Translations under genes and position numbers: made by a program
In this document: one piece after another, positions 57,172 through 64,000 of the stretch
Layout of the letters: the number at the start of each line of letters is the position of its first letter
Numbering within the stretch: position 1 is the stretch's first letter
Assembly: GCA_026418015.1 (NCBI GenBank)
Contig: JAOACE010000020.1
Location: 179,144 to 243,143 of the forward strand
From: Leptospiraceae bacterium
GTDB lineage: Bacteria > Spirochaetota > Leptospiria > Leptospirales > Leptonemataceae
Length of the DNA stretch: 64,000 nucleotides
Reading direction: 5' to 3'
The notes under the pieces: generated by a model
What the model saw: only the letters and a program-made list of their open reading frames with translations
What the model was told of the DNA's origin: nothing
Database searches by the model: none

Positions 57172-58224
57172 ATGATCGTCAAAAAAGAAATTCTTATCAC
57201 AGAAGATCATCATAATATTCGCATTGATCGTTTTTTATCGGAAAATTATAAACATATATCGCGAAGCCAATGGCAAGAACGAATTGAGATGGGAAATGTT
57301 CTGGTTAACGGAAAAAAAACTAGATGTTCTTATCTCCTAAAAATGAACGATAAAATTACGTTTTTTTATTCTAAAAAATCAGAACCAAACATTAACAAAG
57401 AATTTAAAATCATCTACGAAGACGAAGATCTGATCGTTATTGATAAACCACCGAACCTACCAGTACATCCTTCGGGCAATTATAAACAAAATACTCTGTA
57501 TTCATTGTTAAAAGAAAAATACAATTACGAATATTGCCATCCCATACATAGGTTAGATCGAGAAACCTCTGGACTGATCATTTTTGGAAAAAACCCTTTT
57601 ATAATACGAAACATGGCAAGAATGTTTTTAAACAACGAAATCTCTAAGATCTATTACACCATTGTTTTTGGCGAATTTCAACATTCATCTTTGTTAGAAG
57701 GATACATCGGAAAAAGTTTAAATAGTAAAGTCATCAAACGTCAGATGTTTATAGAAAAAAATCAGTTAAATAATTTTATAAAAAATTATCAAAATGACTA
57801 TAAAGAAAATTGCGATTATTTTAACATCTATTATAAAGATAATATCTATACTTACAGATATTCCAAAACAAAACTTTTTCCCGAAAAAATTACAGATGTT
57901 GATCATCCATTTTATAAAAAGATTACGTTAATAAAAGTTCAATTATACACTGGAAGAACCCATCAAATTCGTGCAACGTTAAAAGATTCAGGTTTTCCCA
58001 TCGTCGGAGATAAAATCTATGGACCAGACGAAAACTATTTTATCAAATTTCTAGAAGAAAATCTTAGCGAAAAGGATTACAAAGATCTATTACTAAATCG
58101 CACCGCACTTCATTGTTATCAACTTTCTTTTTTACATCCTAAAAACCAGCAAATTCTTACCATACAAAGCCCATTACCAGAAGATTTGATTCATTTATTA
58201 AAATACACTACAACACCCGCTTGA
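57172..58224 (+). CDS. RluA-family RNA pseudouridine synthase
   Basis: Isomerises uridine to pseudouridine in rRNA or tRNA. An S4 RNA-binding domain occupies about 12-75 (RIDRFLSENYKHISRSQWQE), followed by the catalytic domain with the RluA motif HRLDRETSGLIIFGK (about 124-138) bearing the catalytic Asp, and RTHQIRATL (about 262-270). The length of 350 residues is somewhat over the usual 320, due to an insert at about 195-255. Which uridines are modified cannot be read. Overlaps the convergent phosphatase gene by 34 bp at the 3' end. Confidence 0.9.
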   Translation: MIVKKEILITEDHHNIRIDRFLSENYKHISRSQWQERIEMGNVLVNGKKTRCSYLLKMNDKITFFYSKKSEPNINKEFKIIYEDEDLIVIDKPPNLPVHPSGNYKQNTLYSLLKEKYNYEYCHPIHRLDRETSGLIIFGKNPFIIRNMARMFLNNEISKIYYTIVFGEFQHSSLLEGYIGKSLNSKVIKRQMFIEKNQLNNFIKNYQNDYKENCDYFNIYYKDNIYTYRYSKTKLFPEKITDVDHPFYKKITLIKVQLYTGRTHQIRATLKDSGFPIVGDKIYGPDENYFIKFLEENLSEKDYKDLLLNRTALHCYQLSFLHPKNQQILTIQSPLPEDLIHLLKYTTTPA

Positions 58225-59996
58225 TCATCTAAAAAATCCCCTTTAATCAATCGTTTTACTTCTTTTCTGTATAGGTTAAAAATATTTATTTTTTGATCAT
58301 GCAAGAAAGATGATTTTAGTTGAATCATTTTATAAATAAAATCATATATTGTTAAAAGTTTTCCTTTTTTATCGAAAATCTCGATAAAACCATCTGTGTA
58401 TAACATCAACATAGAATTATTTTGAATATGATATTTATATTCTTGATATTGTGCATTGTATTTTACACCTAATGCTGGTCCAGTTTGCCCAAGTAAGATG
58501 GTTTTATGATCCAAGAAATATAATATATCTGTATGTCCCGCGGAAGAATAAACAAATTCATTTCTTTCTAGATCAATTAATAAATAAACTGCTGTAATAA
58601 AATCAGAATTTGAATCATCGCACAAAAACTGATTCATAATAGTTAAGAATTTTGCTGGTTTTAAATAAGAACTTTTTAAAAATTGTATTAAATGATAAAC
58701 CGTAGAAGAATATAAAGCAGCACTTATACCATGTCCAGAAATATCACCAATAAAGATTCCTATTTTGTCATTCTGGATTTCTATAAAATGAATGAAATCA
58801 CCACCAAGATAATACGATGGACGATAATCATAAAGAATCTTGATTTTCTCGTGTTGTGGTATCGTAGTTGGAAGCAGCTTTTTGTGTACGTTAAATGCTA
58901 AATCAAATTCTACTTCAATCCTTTCTAGTTTTTTTAAACTTTCTATCTGAAAACGAAGCAGTAAATAAATTAATAGAATCAAAAAAAGAAACATGCTTAT
59001 GTTAAAATACAAAGAATTATATTCCAATAATTTAATTATTGTAATCGAATCAAATATTGCACCGGTAACTAATATCGATATTCCTAAAAAAAATAACAGA
59101 GCATTCTTATCTTTTTTAATTACATTGATTATAATATAAATAAGTGCAATGATCGAATTGATTATCACTAAATAGGAATAGAATATTAAGATATTATGTA
59201 AAAAATAAGAATTTTGTATAGCATAAGAAAAAAACAACGATCCAATCAATATTTGTATAGAGGAAAAATAGATTAAAAATTTTTTATATTGATTTTGTAC
59301 TAAACTAGAAACAAAGATCAAAGAATAAGAAGTGATAAAACTTAACGATAAAACATTGATCCACGACCAAAATAAAGCATTCTCTATGTAGATATATTTA
59401 ATATTGTTTGTTGTAAAAGATGCCAACCCCAAGAAAAAAATAAAAATACTAAAATGTAAGAATAAATTATATTTGTGGTTCATGATAAAAAGCAAAAAAG
59501 TAAAAATTCCTGTAAGAATATACAAGATTCCTAAAATAATATCGATAAATTCTTTTTTAATGATGTATTGATAAAAGCTATCTTTGTTTCCCGCAAGGAT
59601 TGTTCCTATAATACCAATGCGATTAGGATCAAAAGAGAAGATACGAAAATATAATACCTTTTGATTTGAACAAATGATATGAAAGGGATTCCCTAAATAT
59701 TTTGGGTTTTCTAATTCTCCAAATTGATAGATTTTTTTTAATTGATTTTCTTTTTTAGAAGAATCTTCTATTTCGTAAACCTCAAAAATCTGCTTGATCT
59801 CGGAAAAATAAAAACAATGATAAGTTATATTTTGGGGTATGTTGAATCGATACCATCTAATATTAGAAGACATTTCTTGTTTTAGATTCTCTATTGGTTG
59901 AATATTTTCTTTGGATATTTTTACAATTTCTAATGCGTTTAAAGAATAGAACCAAATAAAATACAACATAAACCAATTGACTTTATTAAACTTCAT
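58191..59996 (-). CDS. 7TM receptor with SpoIIE-type PP2C phosphatase domain
   Basis: The 601-residue protein has a signal peptide-like N-terminus, an extracytoplasmic ligand domain of the 7TMR-DISM type (about 25-135), about seven transmembrane helices (about 145-345) and a PP2C/SpoIIE phosphatase domain (about 375-600). Metal Asp residues lie in YLGGDFIHF and IFIGDISGHGISAAL, with later Asp in YTDGF and DDQAG. Such receptors dephosphorylate anti-anti-sigma (STAS) proteins; the STAS protein at 52237 is a possible but unproven partner. This architecture is frequent in Leptospira. Confidence 0.87.
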   Translation of the reverse strand: MKFNKVNWFMLYFIWFYSLNALEIVKISKENIQPIENLKQEMSSNIRWYRFNIPQNITYHCFYFSEIKQIFEVYEIEDSSKKENQLKKIYQFGELENPKYLGNPFHIICSNQKVLYFRIFSFDPNRIGIIGTILAGNKDSFYQYIIKKEFIDIILGILYILTGIFTFLLFIMNHKYNLFLHFSIFIFFLGLASFTTNNIKYIYIENALFWSWINVLSLSFITSYSLIFVSSLVQNQYKKFLIYFSSIQILIGSLFFSYAIQNSYFLHNILIFYSYLVIINSIIALIYIIINVIKKDKNALLFFLGISILVTGAIFDSITIIKLLEYNSLYFNISMFLFLILLIYLLLRFQIESLKKLERIEVEFDLAFNVHKKLLPTTIPQHEKIKILYDYRPSYYLGGDFIHFIEIQNDKIGIFIGDISGHGISAALYSSTVYHLIQFLKSSYLKPAKFLTIMNQFLCDDSNSDFITAVYLLIDLERNEFVYSSAGHTDILYFLDHKTILLGQTGPALGVKYNAQYQEYKYHIQNNSMLMLYTDGFIEIFDKKGKLLTIYDFIYKMIQLKSSFLHDQKINIFNLYRKEVKRLIKGDFLDDQAGVVVYFNK

Positions 59997-60005
59997 AGTT
60001 AATTT
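59977..60005 (+). promoter_or_regulatory. Probable promoter of paraoxonase-like lipoprotein gene
   Basis: TTGACT (59977-59982), 17-bp spacer, TAATTT (60000-60005), eight bases to the ATG at 60014. The -35 lies inside the first codons of the divergent phosphatase gene. The short distance again predicts an mRNA with almost no leader. Confidence 0.4.
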
Positions 60006-60013
60006 AATTTATT

Positions 60014-61015
60014 ATGAAAATTAAACATATATTATTTTTTGTAAAATCAATTTTGATTTATTCTTTACTTTTTTGTAAATCTTATATGGATTCTCCTTAT
60101 TCTTGTTATAAAATCGAAGGAATTGCTGGTCCAGAGGATTTTGTTTATTTAGAAGAAGGAATTTTTCTAGTTTCGTCTCATAACAGAAGGGATTTAGAAT
60201 CCTTAGGAGAAATCTATAGCTATAATCCAAAAACCAATCAAGTTCAAGTGATTCCAAGAATTAACGAGCCAGAAAACTTTTCTTTTCGACCTCATGGTAT
60301 AGATTATCGAAAACCTTATTTATATGTGATTTTACACGGCAATACAATGGATACGAAATGGCACTCTGTTGCAATCTATGAATTCAAAAATAACGTGTTA
60401 ATTTTTAAAAAAAACTTTCAGCATGAATTGATTGTTTCTCCCAACGATTTAATTACACTATCAGAAAACGAATTTTATATTACGAACGATATGAAGCATC
60501 GCGCCAGCTATTTTGAACTTTTTAAAACTTTATTTTTGGGAATAAATTACGGTTCAATTGCCTATTGTAACATGGAAAAACAATTTTGCCAGATTGTTAG
60601 CGATGAATTAGGATTTCCTAATAGTCTTGCAATTGTCGATCGTAAGCTGTTTATTAGCACTACCTTAGAAAATAAAATCTACGAATTCCGCATAGATAAA
60701 GACAATCCTGCTATATTAACATCGAAAAAAGAAGTCGCAGAAATTGCGGGAGCAGACAATATCATTTATTATAATGATAAGCTTTATATAACTTCCCATC
60801 CATCGATAATGAGATTTATGCAGCATAGTAGCAATGCAGAAAAATATTCCCCTTCTTTGGCTTATGAAATTGATCCAAATACTTACAAGACAGTACCTAT
60901 TTTCGAAGATTCGGGCAAAAAAATCAGTGCAGCTTCTGTAATCATAAAACTCAACAAAGAATTATTTATAGGTCAAGTATTTAATCCATATTTACTTCGC
61001 TGTACGATGGGTTGA
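60014..61015 (+). CDS. Paraoxonase/SMP-30-like beta-propeller lipoprotein
   Basis: Signal peptide of about 20 residues ending SLLFC (Cys21), so a probable lipoprotein. The 333-residue chain repeats blade-like strands of a six-bladed propeller: GPEDFVYLEEGIFLVSS (about 38-54), RPHGIDYRKPYLYV, SPNDLITLSENEFYITND (about 139-156) and FPNSLAIVDRKLFIS. The Glu-Asp and Asn-Asp positions match calcium ligands of paraoxonase/arylesterase enzymes, suggesting a lactonase or esterase. Substrate unknown. The stop overlaps the uvrC ATG by one base. Confidence 0.75.
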   Translation: MKIKHILFFVKSILIYSLLFCKSYMDSPYSCYKIEGIAGPEDFVYLEEGIFLVSSHNRRDLESLGEIYSYNPKTNQVQVIPRINEPENFSFRPHGIDYRKPYLYVILHGNTMDTKWHSVAIYEFKNNVLIFKKNFQHELIVSPNDLITLSENEFYITNDMKHRASYFELFKTLFLGINYGSIAYCNMEKQFCQIVSDELGFPNSLAIVDRKLFISTTLENKIYEFRIDKDNPAILTSKKEVAEIAGADNIIYYNDKLYITSHPSIMRFMQHSSNAEKYSPSLAYEIDPNTYKTVPIFEDSGKKISAASVIIKLNKELFIGQVFNPYLLRCTMG

Positions 61016-62910
61016 TGATGAAAAACGAAAAAGATTTATATTTATCAGATTCAACGATACCATATCTTAAAACAGATCGAATCGAATACCTTAAAGAAAA
61101 AATTTCTATTGCCCCATCACTACCCGGTTGCTATTTGTGGAAAGATGCGAACGGAAAAATTCTCTATGTTGGTAAATCCGTTCAGATTAAACAAAGACTT
61201 AAAAGCTATTTAAACCCCGAAGATTATAAACATTATTTATTATTACAACGCGCTTATGATGTAGAGTGGATCGTAACAAACAATTCCAACGAAGCATTAA
61301 TCTTAGAAGATAATTTGATCAAACAATATTTACCACCCTTTAACGTTCGACTTAAAGATGATAAACGATATCCTTATTTGTGTATTTCTCTTAACGAAGA
61401 TTATCCCAGAATTTTTATCACAAGAAAATACAAAAAAGATGGCAATCGTTATTTTGGACCCTATACCGATGCGAAATTCGCAAGACAACTCTTAGATTTG
61501 ATCCACAAGACATTCCCCATAAGAAAAGTAAACCAAGAGCTACCATTAAAAAAACCCAAAAGACCCTGTATGAACTTTTTTATTAAGCGTTGTCTTGCTC
61601 CCTGTCAAGGAAATGTAGATAAACAAGAATACAGAAAAATCGTCCAAGAAATTATTTTGTTTTTGGAAGGAAGAAAAGAATTACTCGAAGAAATCATCAT
61701 AAAACGAATGAATGAATATAGCAGTCAAATGCAATACGAAAAAGCAGCCATTTATAGAGATATCCTTACAAAACTAAAACAATACAACGAAAGACAAGAC
61801 GTAATCAAACCATCGAACCCAGAACAAGATGTAGTTACAATTGCAATCGATCAAGAATATTATCAAGCCAATGCTGTTATATTAGAATTTCGTAATTCCA
61901 AATTAATTTCGCGAAAATCCTTTGCACTGTATATTCCCGAAAATATGGATTTAAATTTTTACAAAGAAGAACTCCTCTCTTCTTTTTTAAGAGAATATTA
62001 TCTAAATTTTATCAATTCCGAAAACTTTCCTGCAAAAATCGTTATTCCTTTTAAAGTAGAAGGCATCAATGAACTAAAATCATATTTAAAAGAAAAATTT
62101 CAATATGCCATAGATATTGCAGTTAGTCCTAATAGTTCTGTGATGAAGTTAGCAGAAAAAAATGCAGAGCTTTTACTAAAAGAACGCATCTTAGGAATGA
62201 AAAATAAACTAAAAAAAGAAGCATTAAAAGAAATTCAAGCCTTGTGTAAATTAAACAAATTGCCCGAAATCATGGAATGTTATGATATTTCCCACTTCCA
62301 AGGAAAAGAAATTGTTGGTTCGGGAGTAAGATTTATCAATGGAGAGCCAAATCCATCTGGTTATAGACATTATTTGATTCAATCCATTCAAGATATAAAC
62401 GACCCTGCTGCCATAAAAGAAGTAATCTATCGAAGGATTCGAAGACTAAAAGAAGAAAAACAAACCTTCCCCGATTTAATCGTAATAGATGGTGGTATAA
62501 CACAAGTCAATGCTGCATACGAAGCATTAAAAGAACACAATGTTTATGTTCCCCTCATTGGATTAGCAAAAAAACGAGAAGAGATCTATTTTCCCGAAAA
62601 TTCCACACCTGTTATTACCAATCCCAATAGTCCTGGTATGTTAATTCTAAGGCAAATGCGCGACGAAGCACATCGTTTTGCCATCACCCATCAGAGAAAG
62701 CGTATGCGAAAAGAGATTTTTAAACATGTGTTGGATTCTATCCCCAAAATTGGCAATGAGCGAAAAAAGAAAATCTTAAAATATCTTAATGAACTATCCC
62801 TAAACGAATTATCTATCGATGATTTGGTTGAAATTGACGGCATAGGAAAAAAATTAGCATCAGAAATTATGAATAAAATTCAACAAATCGAGGCAAACGA
62901 TGGAAAATGA
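61015..62910 (+). CDS. uvrC: Excinuclease ABC subunit C
   Basis: Makes both incisions in nucleotide excision repair with UvrB. GIY-YIG nuclease domain at about 35-110 (PGCYLWKDANGKILYVGKSV), UvrB-binding UVR motif at about 210-240 (MNEYSSQMQYEKAAIYRDIL), RNase H-like 3' nuclease domain (ECYDISHFQGKEIVGSGV, about 420-437; DLIVIDGG, about 490-497), and C-terminal helix-hairpin-helix pair. The length of about 631 residues is typical. Of three close start codons (TTG 61012, ATG 61015, ATG 61018) I use the ATG that overlaps the preceding stop. Confidence 0.96.
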   Translation: MMKNEKDLYLSDSTIPYLKTDRIEYLKEKISIAPSLPGCYLWKDANGKILYVGKSVQIKQRLKSYLNPEDYKHYLLLQRAYDVEWIVTNNSNEALILEDNLIKQYLPPFNVRLKDDKRYPYLCISLNEDYPRIFITRKYKKDGNRYFGPYTDAKFARQLLDLIHKTFPIRKVNQELPLKKPKRPCMNFFIKRCLAPCQGNVDKQEYRKIVQEIILFLEGRKELLEEIIIKRMNEYSSQMQYEKAAIYRDILTKLKQYNERQDVIKPSNPEQDVVTIAIDQEYYQANAVILEFRNSKLISRKSFALYIPENMDLNFYKEELLSSFLREYYLNFINSENFPAKIVIPFKVEGINELKSYLKEKFQYAIDIAVSPNSSVMKLAEKNAELLLKERILGMKNKLKKEALKEIQALCKLNKLPEIMECYDISHFQGKEIVGSGVRFINGEPNPSGYRHYLIQSIQDINDPAAIKEVIYRRIRRLKEEKQTFPDLIVIDGGITQVNAAYEALKEHNVYVPLIGLAKKREEIYFPENSTPVITNPNSPGMLILRQMRDEAHRFAITHQRKRMRKEIFKHVLDSIPKIGNERKKKILKYLNELSLNELSIDDLVEIDGIGKKLASEIMNKIQQIEANDGK

Positions 62911-63343
62911 TGTTTTAAACGAAAATTTCGAGATCGTAACAAGACGATTGGTATTGCCACGGGATTTGAACGGACATGGAAATCTCTATGGTGGAAGCAT
63001 GCTTTCTTGGATCGACGAATCTTCTTATTTATATGCAATAGAAAAGATTGGCTATACCAACATGGTTACTGTATCTCTGGAAAATGTTCGCTTTCGTTCT
63101 CCAGCAAAAATGGGCGACTCTGTGATCATTTTATGTAGAATTCACCAAATAAAAAGCTCTTCTATTACGATACAAACCAAAGCCATTGTACACGATACAA
63201 AAACAAACCAAATTTCCGAAATCATCGATTGCTTTATTACTTTTGTATGCTTAAAAGAAGGAAAACCCTTCCCTTATTTTAAAACCGAAGAATTCAAGGC
63301 AAAATTCAACCAAAAAGATATCAACGATTTAATCTTAAAATAA
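62900..63343 (+). CDS. Acyl-CoA thioesterase, hotdog fold
   Basis: A 147-residue single hotdog domain of the YciA/BACH type. The signature NGHGNLYGGSMLSWIDES (about 23-40) with catalytic Asn/Asp and VRFRSPAKMGDSV (about 64-76) are clear. It cleaves acyl-CoA to free acid and CoA; chain length preference unknown. Starts 11 bases inside the end of uvrC, so it is translationally coupled. Fits with the fatty-acid enzymes at 10870 and 14783. Confidence 0.88.
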   Translation: MENDVLNENFEIVTRRLVLPRDLNGHGNLYGGSMLSWIDESSYLYAIEKIGYTNMVTVSLENVRFRSPAKMGDSVIILCRIHQIKSSSITIQTKAIVHDTKTNQISEIIDCFITFVCLKEGKPFPYFKTEEFKAKFNQKDINDLILK

Positions 63344-63346
63344 ATC

Positions 63347-64000
63347 TTATTGAATTCTTACTATACAGAATTTATTATCGCAGGTACCACCTAAAAGGAT
63401 TTTGCCATCGGATTGTATTACGATGCTTCTACCAAGTGTATTCGAAGTTGTACCAGGCACTTGATAGATAAAATAGCCGTTTGTTCCAAAGGTAGAATCG
63501 ATACTGCCATTAGCATTATATCGCACAATACAAAATTGATTTATACCTGAAATCTTACATGTTCCTCCTTGTAGTATCTTACCATTGGTTTGAAGAGCTA
63601 TCGCACTTGCTTGATCATCCGAAGAATCTGGTATGTCAAAAATCATATAGCCGTTTGTACCAAAGGTAGTATCGACACTACCATCAGCATTATATCGTAC
63701 AATACAAAATTGATTTGTTCCAGAAATAGTACATGTTCCTCCTTGTAGTATCTTACCATCTGATTGTACTATTAATGAATTTGCATAATCATTTTCAGAA
63801 ACTGGTATATCGTATAAAACATAACCACCAGAACCAAATCCACTATCAATCGAACCATCACTATTATAGCGCATAACACAAAATTTTGAGTTTAATAAAA
63901 AATCATTTGTGCAAAAACCACTTTGTAGAATTTTATTATCTTGGAATGCTAATGCAAATGCCAAATCATAATCTTCTGGAATTATATTAGGAATGAATGA
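63347..64000 (-). CDS. Delta-60 repeat protein (5' part cut by window edge)
   Basis: The frame is open to the right edge, so the N-terminus is missing; 217 residues plus stop are seen. Repeats of about 58 residues follow the delta-60 pattern: A..Q.DGKIL.GG.C.......FC.VRYN.DGS.D..FG..GY. Three and a half copies are visible, each with two Cys (GGTC and FCIVR) that could form a disulfide. Such repeats make extracellular beta-propellers. The first copies differ a little from one another, but the two central ones are nearly identical in DNA. Probably a surface protein; role unknown. Confidence 0.8.
   Translation of the reverse strand, partial: SFIPNIIPEDYDLAFALAFQDNKILQSGFCTNDFLLNSKFCVMRYNSDGSIDSGFGSGGYVLYDIPVSENDYANSLIVQSDGKILQGGTCTISGTNQFCIVRYNADGSVDTTFGTNGYMIFDIPDSSDDQASAIALQTNGKILQGGTCKISGINQFCIVRYNANGSIDSTFGTNGYFIYQVPGTTSNTLGRSIVIQSDGKILLGGTCDNKFCIVRIQ
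63473..63760. repeat. Two near-identical DNA repeats, 174-bp period
   Basis: Segments beginning at 63473 and 63647 (offset 174 bp, 58 codons) share long identical words, for example ATAGCCGTTTGT and CATGTTCCTCCTTGTAGTAT. They encode adjacent delta-60 units. The high DNA similarity suggests recent duplication or gene conversion, and copy number may vary. Confidence 0.7.

Overview
The window is AT-rich, densely packed bacterial chromosome with no phage, insertion-sequence, CRISPR, tRNA or rRNA signal that I can see. Gene content points to a diderm (heptose and O-antigen-type genes, lipoproteins, LspA) and most resembles a low-GC spirochaete of the Leptospira side: long IspG with a large central insert, long LspA, CHASE2-cyclase, 7TM/SpoIIE-phosphatase, split heptose kinase/adenylyltransferase, delta-60 repeats, and a bacterial histone-fold protein of the Leptospira/Bdellovibrio type. 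The lineage is an inference from families, not proven.

Layout. 1-5.8 kb (minus): a cut-off tandem universal stress protein, pckA, a TrpB2-type trpB, an ECF sigma factor with a probable membrane anti-sigma partner, and lspA. 6-15.6 kb: lytic transglycosylase, M14 peptidase lipoprotein, RNase D, an orphan 483-aa protein, a signal-peptidase-like protein lacking catalytic residues, acyl-CoA dehydrogenase, ispG, enoyl-CoA hydratase. 15.8-20.6 kb: tpx, an orphan helical protein, a minus-strand operon histone/cupin/HAD phosphatase, galE, a lipoprotein, and a 34-aa one-helix membrane protein with its own promoter, strong ribosome binding site and terminator. 20.9-29.6 kb: membrane orphan, UspA, gapA-pgk separated by hairpins, a symmetric cysteine-rich secreted protein, cobalamin adenosyltransferase-tmk, a two-helix membrane protein, rarA, and a tandem ribbon-helix-helix-like protein. 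29.7-41 kb: amidase, O-antigen ligase/polymerase, secA-trpA, CHASE2 cyclase, dxs. 41-48.8 kb: TPR protein-dinG, secreted orphan-rfaE1-rfaE2, a sulfide:quinone-reductase-like flavoprotein, START-like protein with hisC. 49-64 kb: aldehyde dehydrogenase, an operon sensor/STAS-zinc-ribbon/murJ, hisZ-purA, membrane orphan-rluA, SpoIIE phosphatase, paraoxonase-like lipoprotein-uvrC-thioesterase, and a cut-off delta-60 repeat protein.

The genes together cover gluconeogenesis/glycolysis (pckA, gapA, pgk), the MEP isoprenoid route (dxs, ispG), fatty-acid turnover (acyl-CoA dehydrogenase, enoyl-CoA hydratase, thioesterase), envelope building (murJ, lspA, secA, heptose and O-antigen genes) and DNA repair (uvrC, dinG, rarA).

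Most striking: (i) the histone-fold gene in an operon with a cupin and a phosphatase; (ii) at least seven genes whose start codon sits 6-8 nt after a sigma70-like -10 hexamer, which predicts leaderless mRNAs; (iii) the 34-aa membrane protein; (iv) a sensor-STAS-zinc ribbon-MurJ operon that looks like a control unit for lipid II flipping. Starts given here were moved inward from upstream TTG codons or longer frames where the sequence argues for it.
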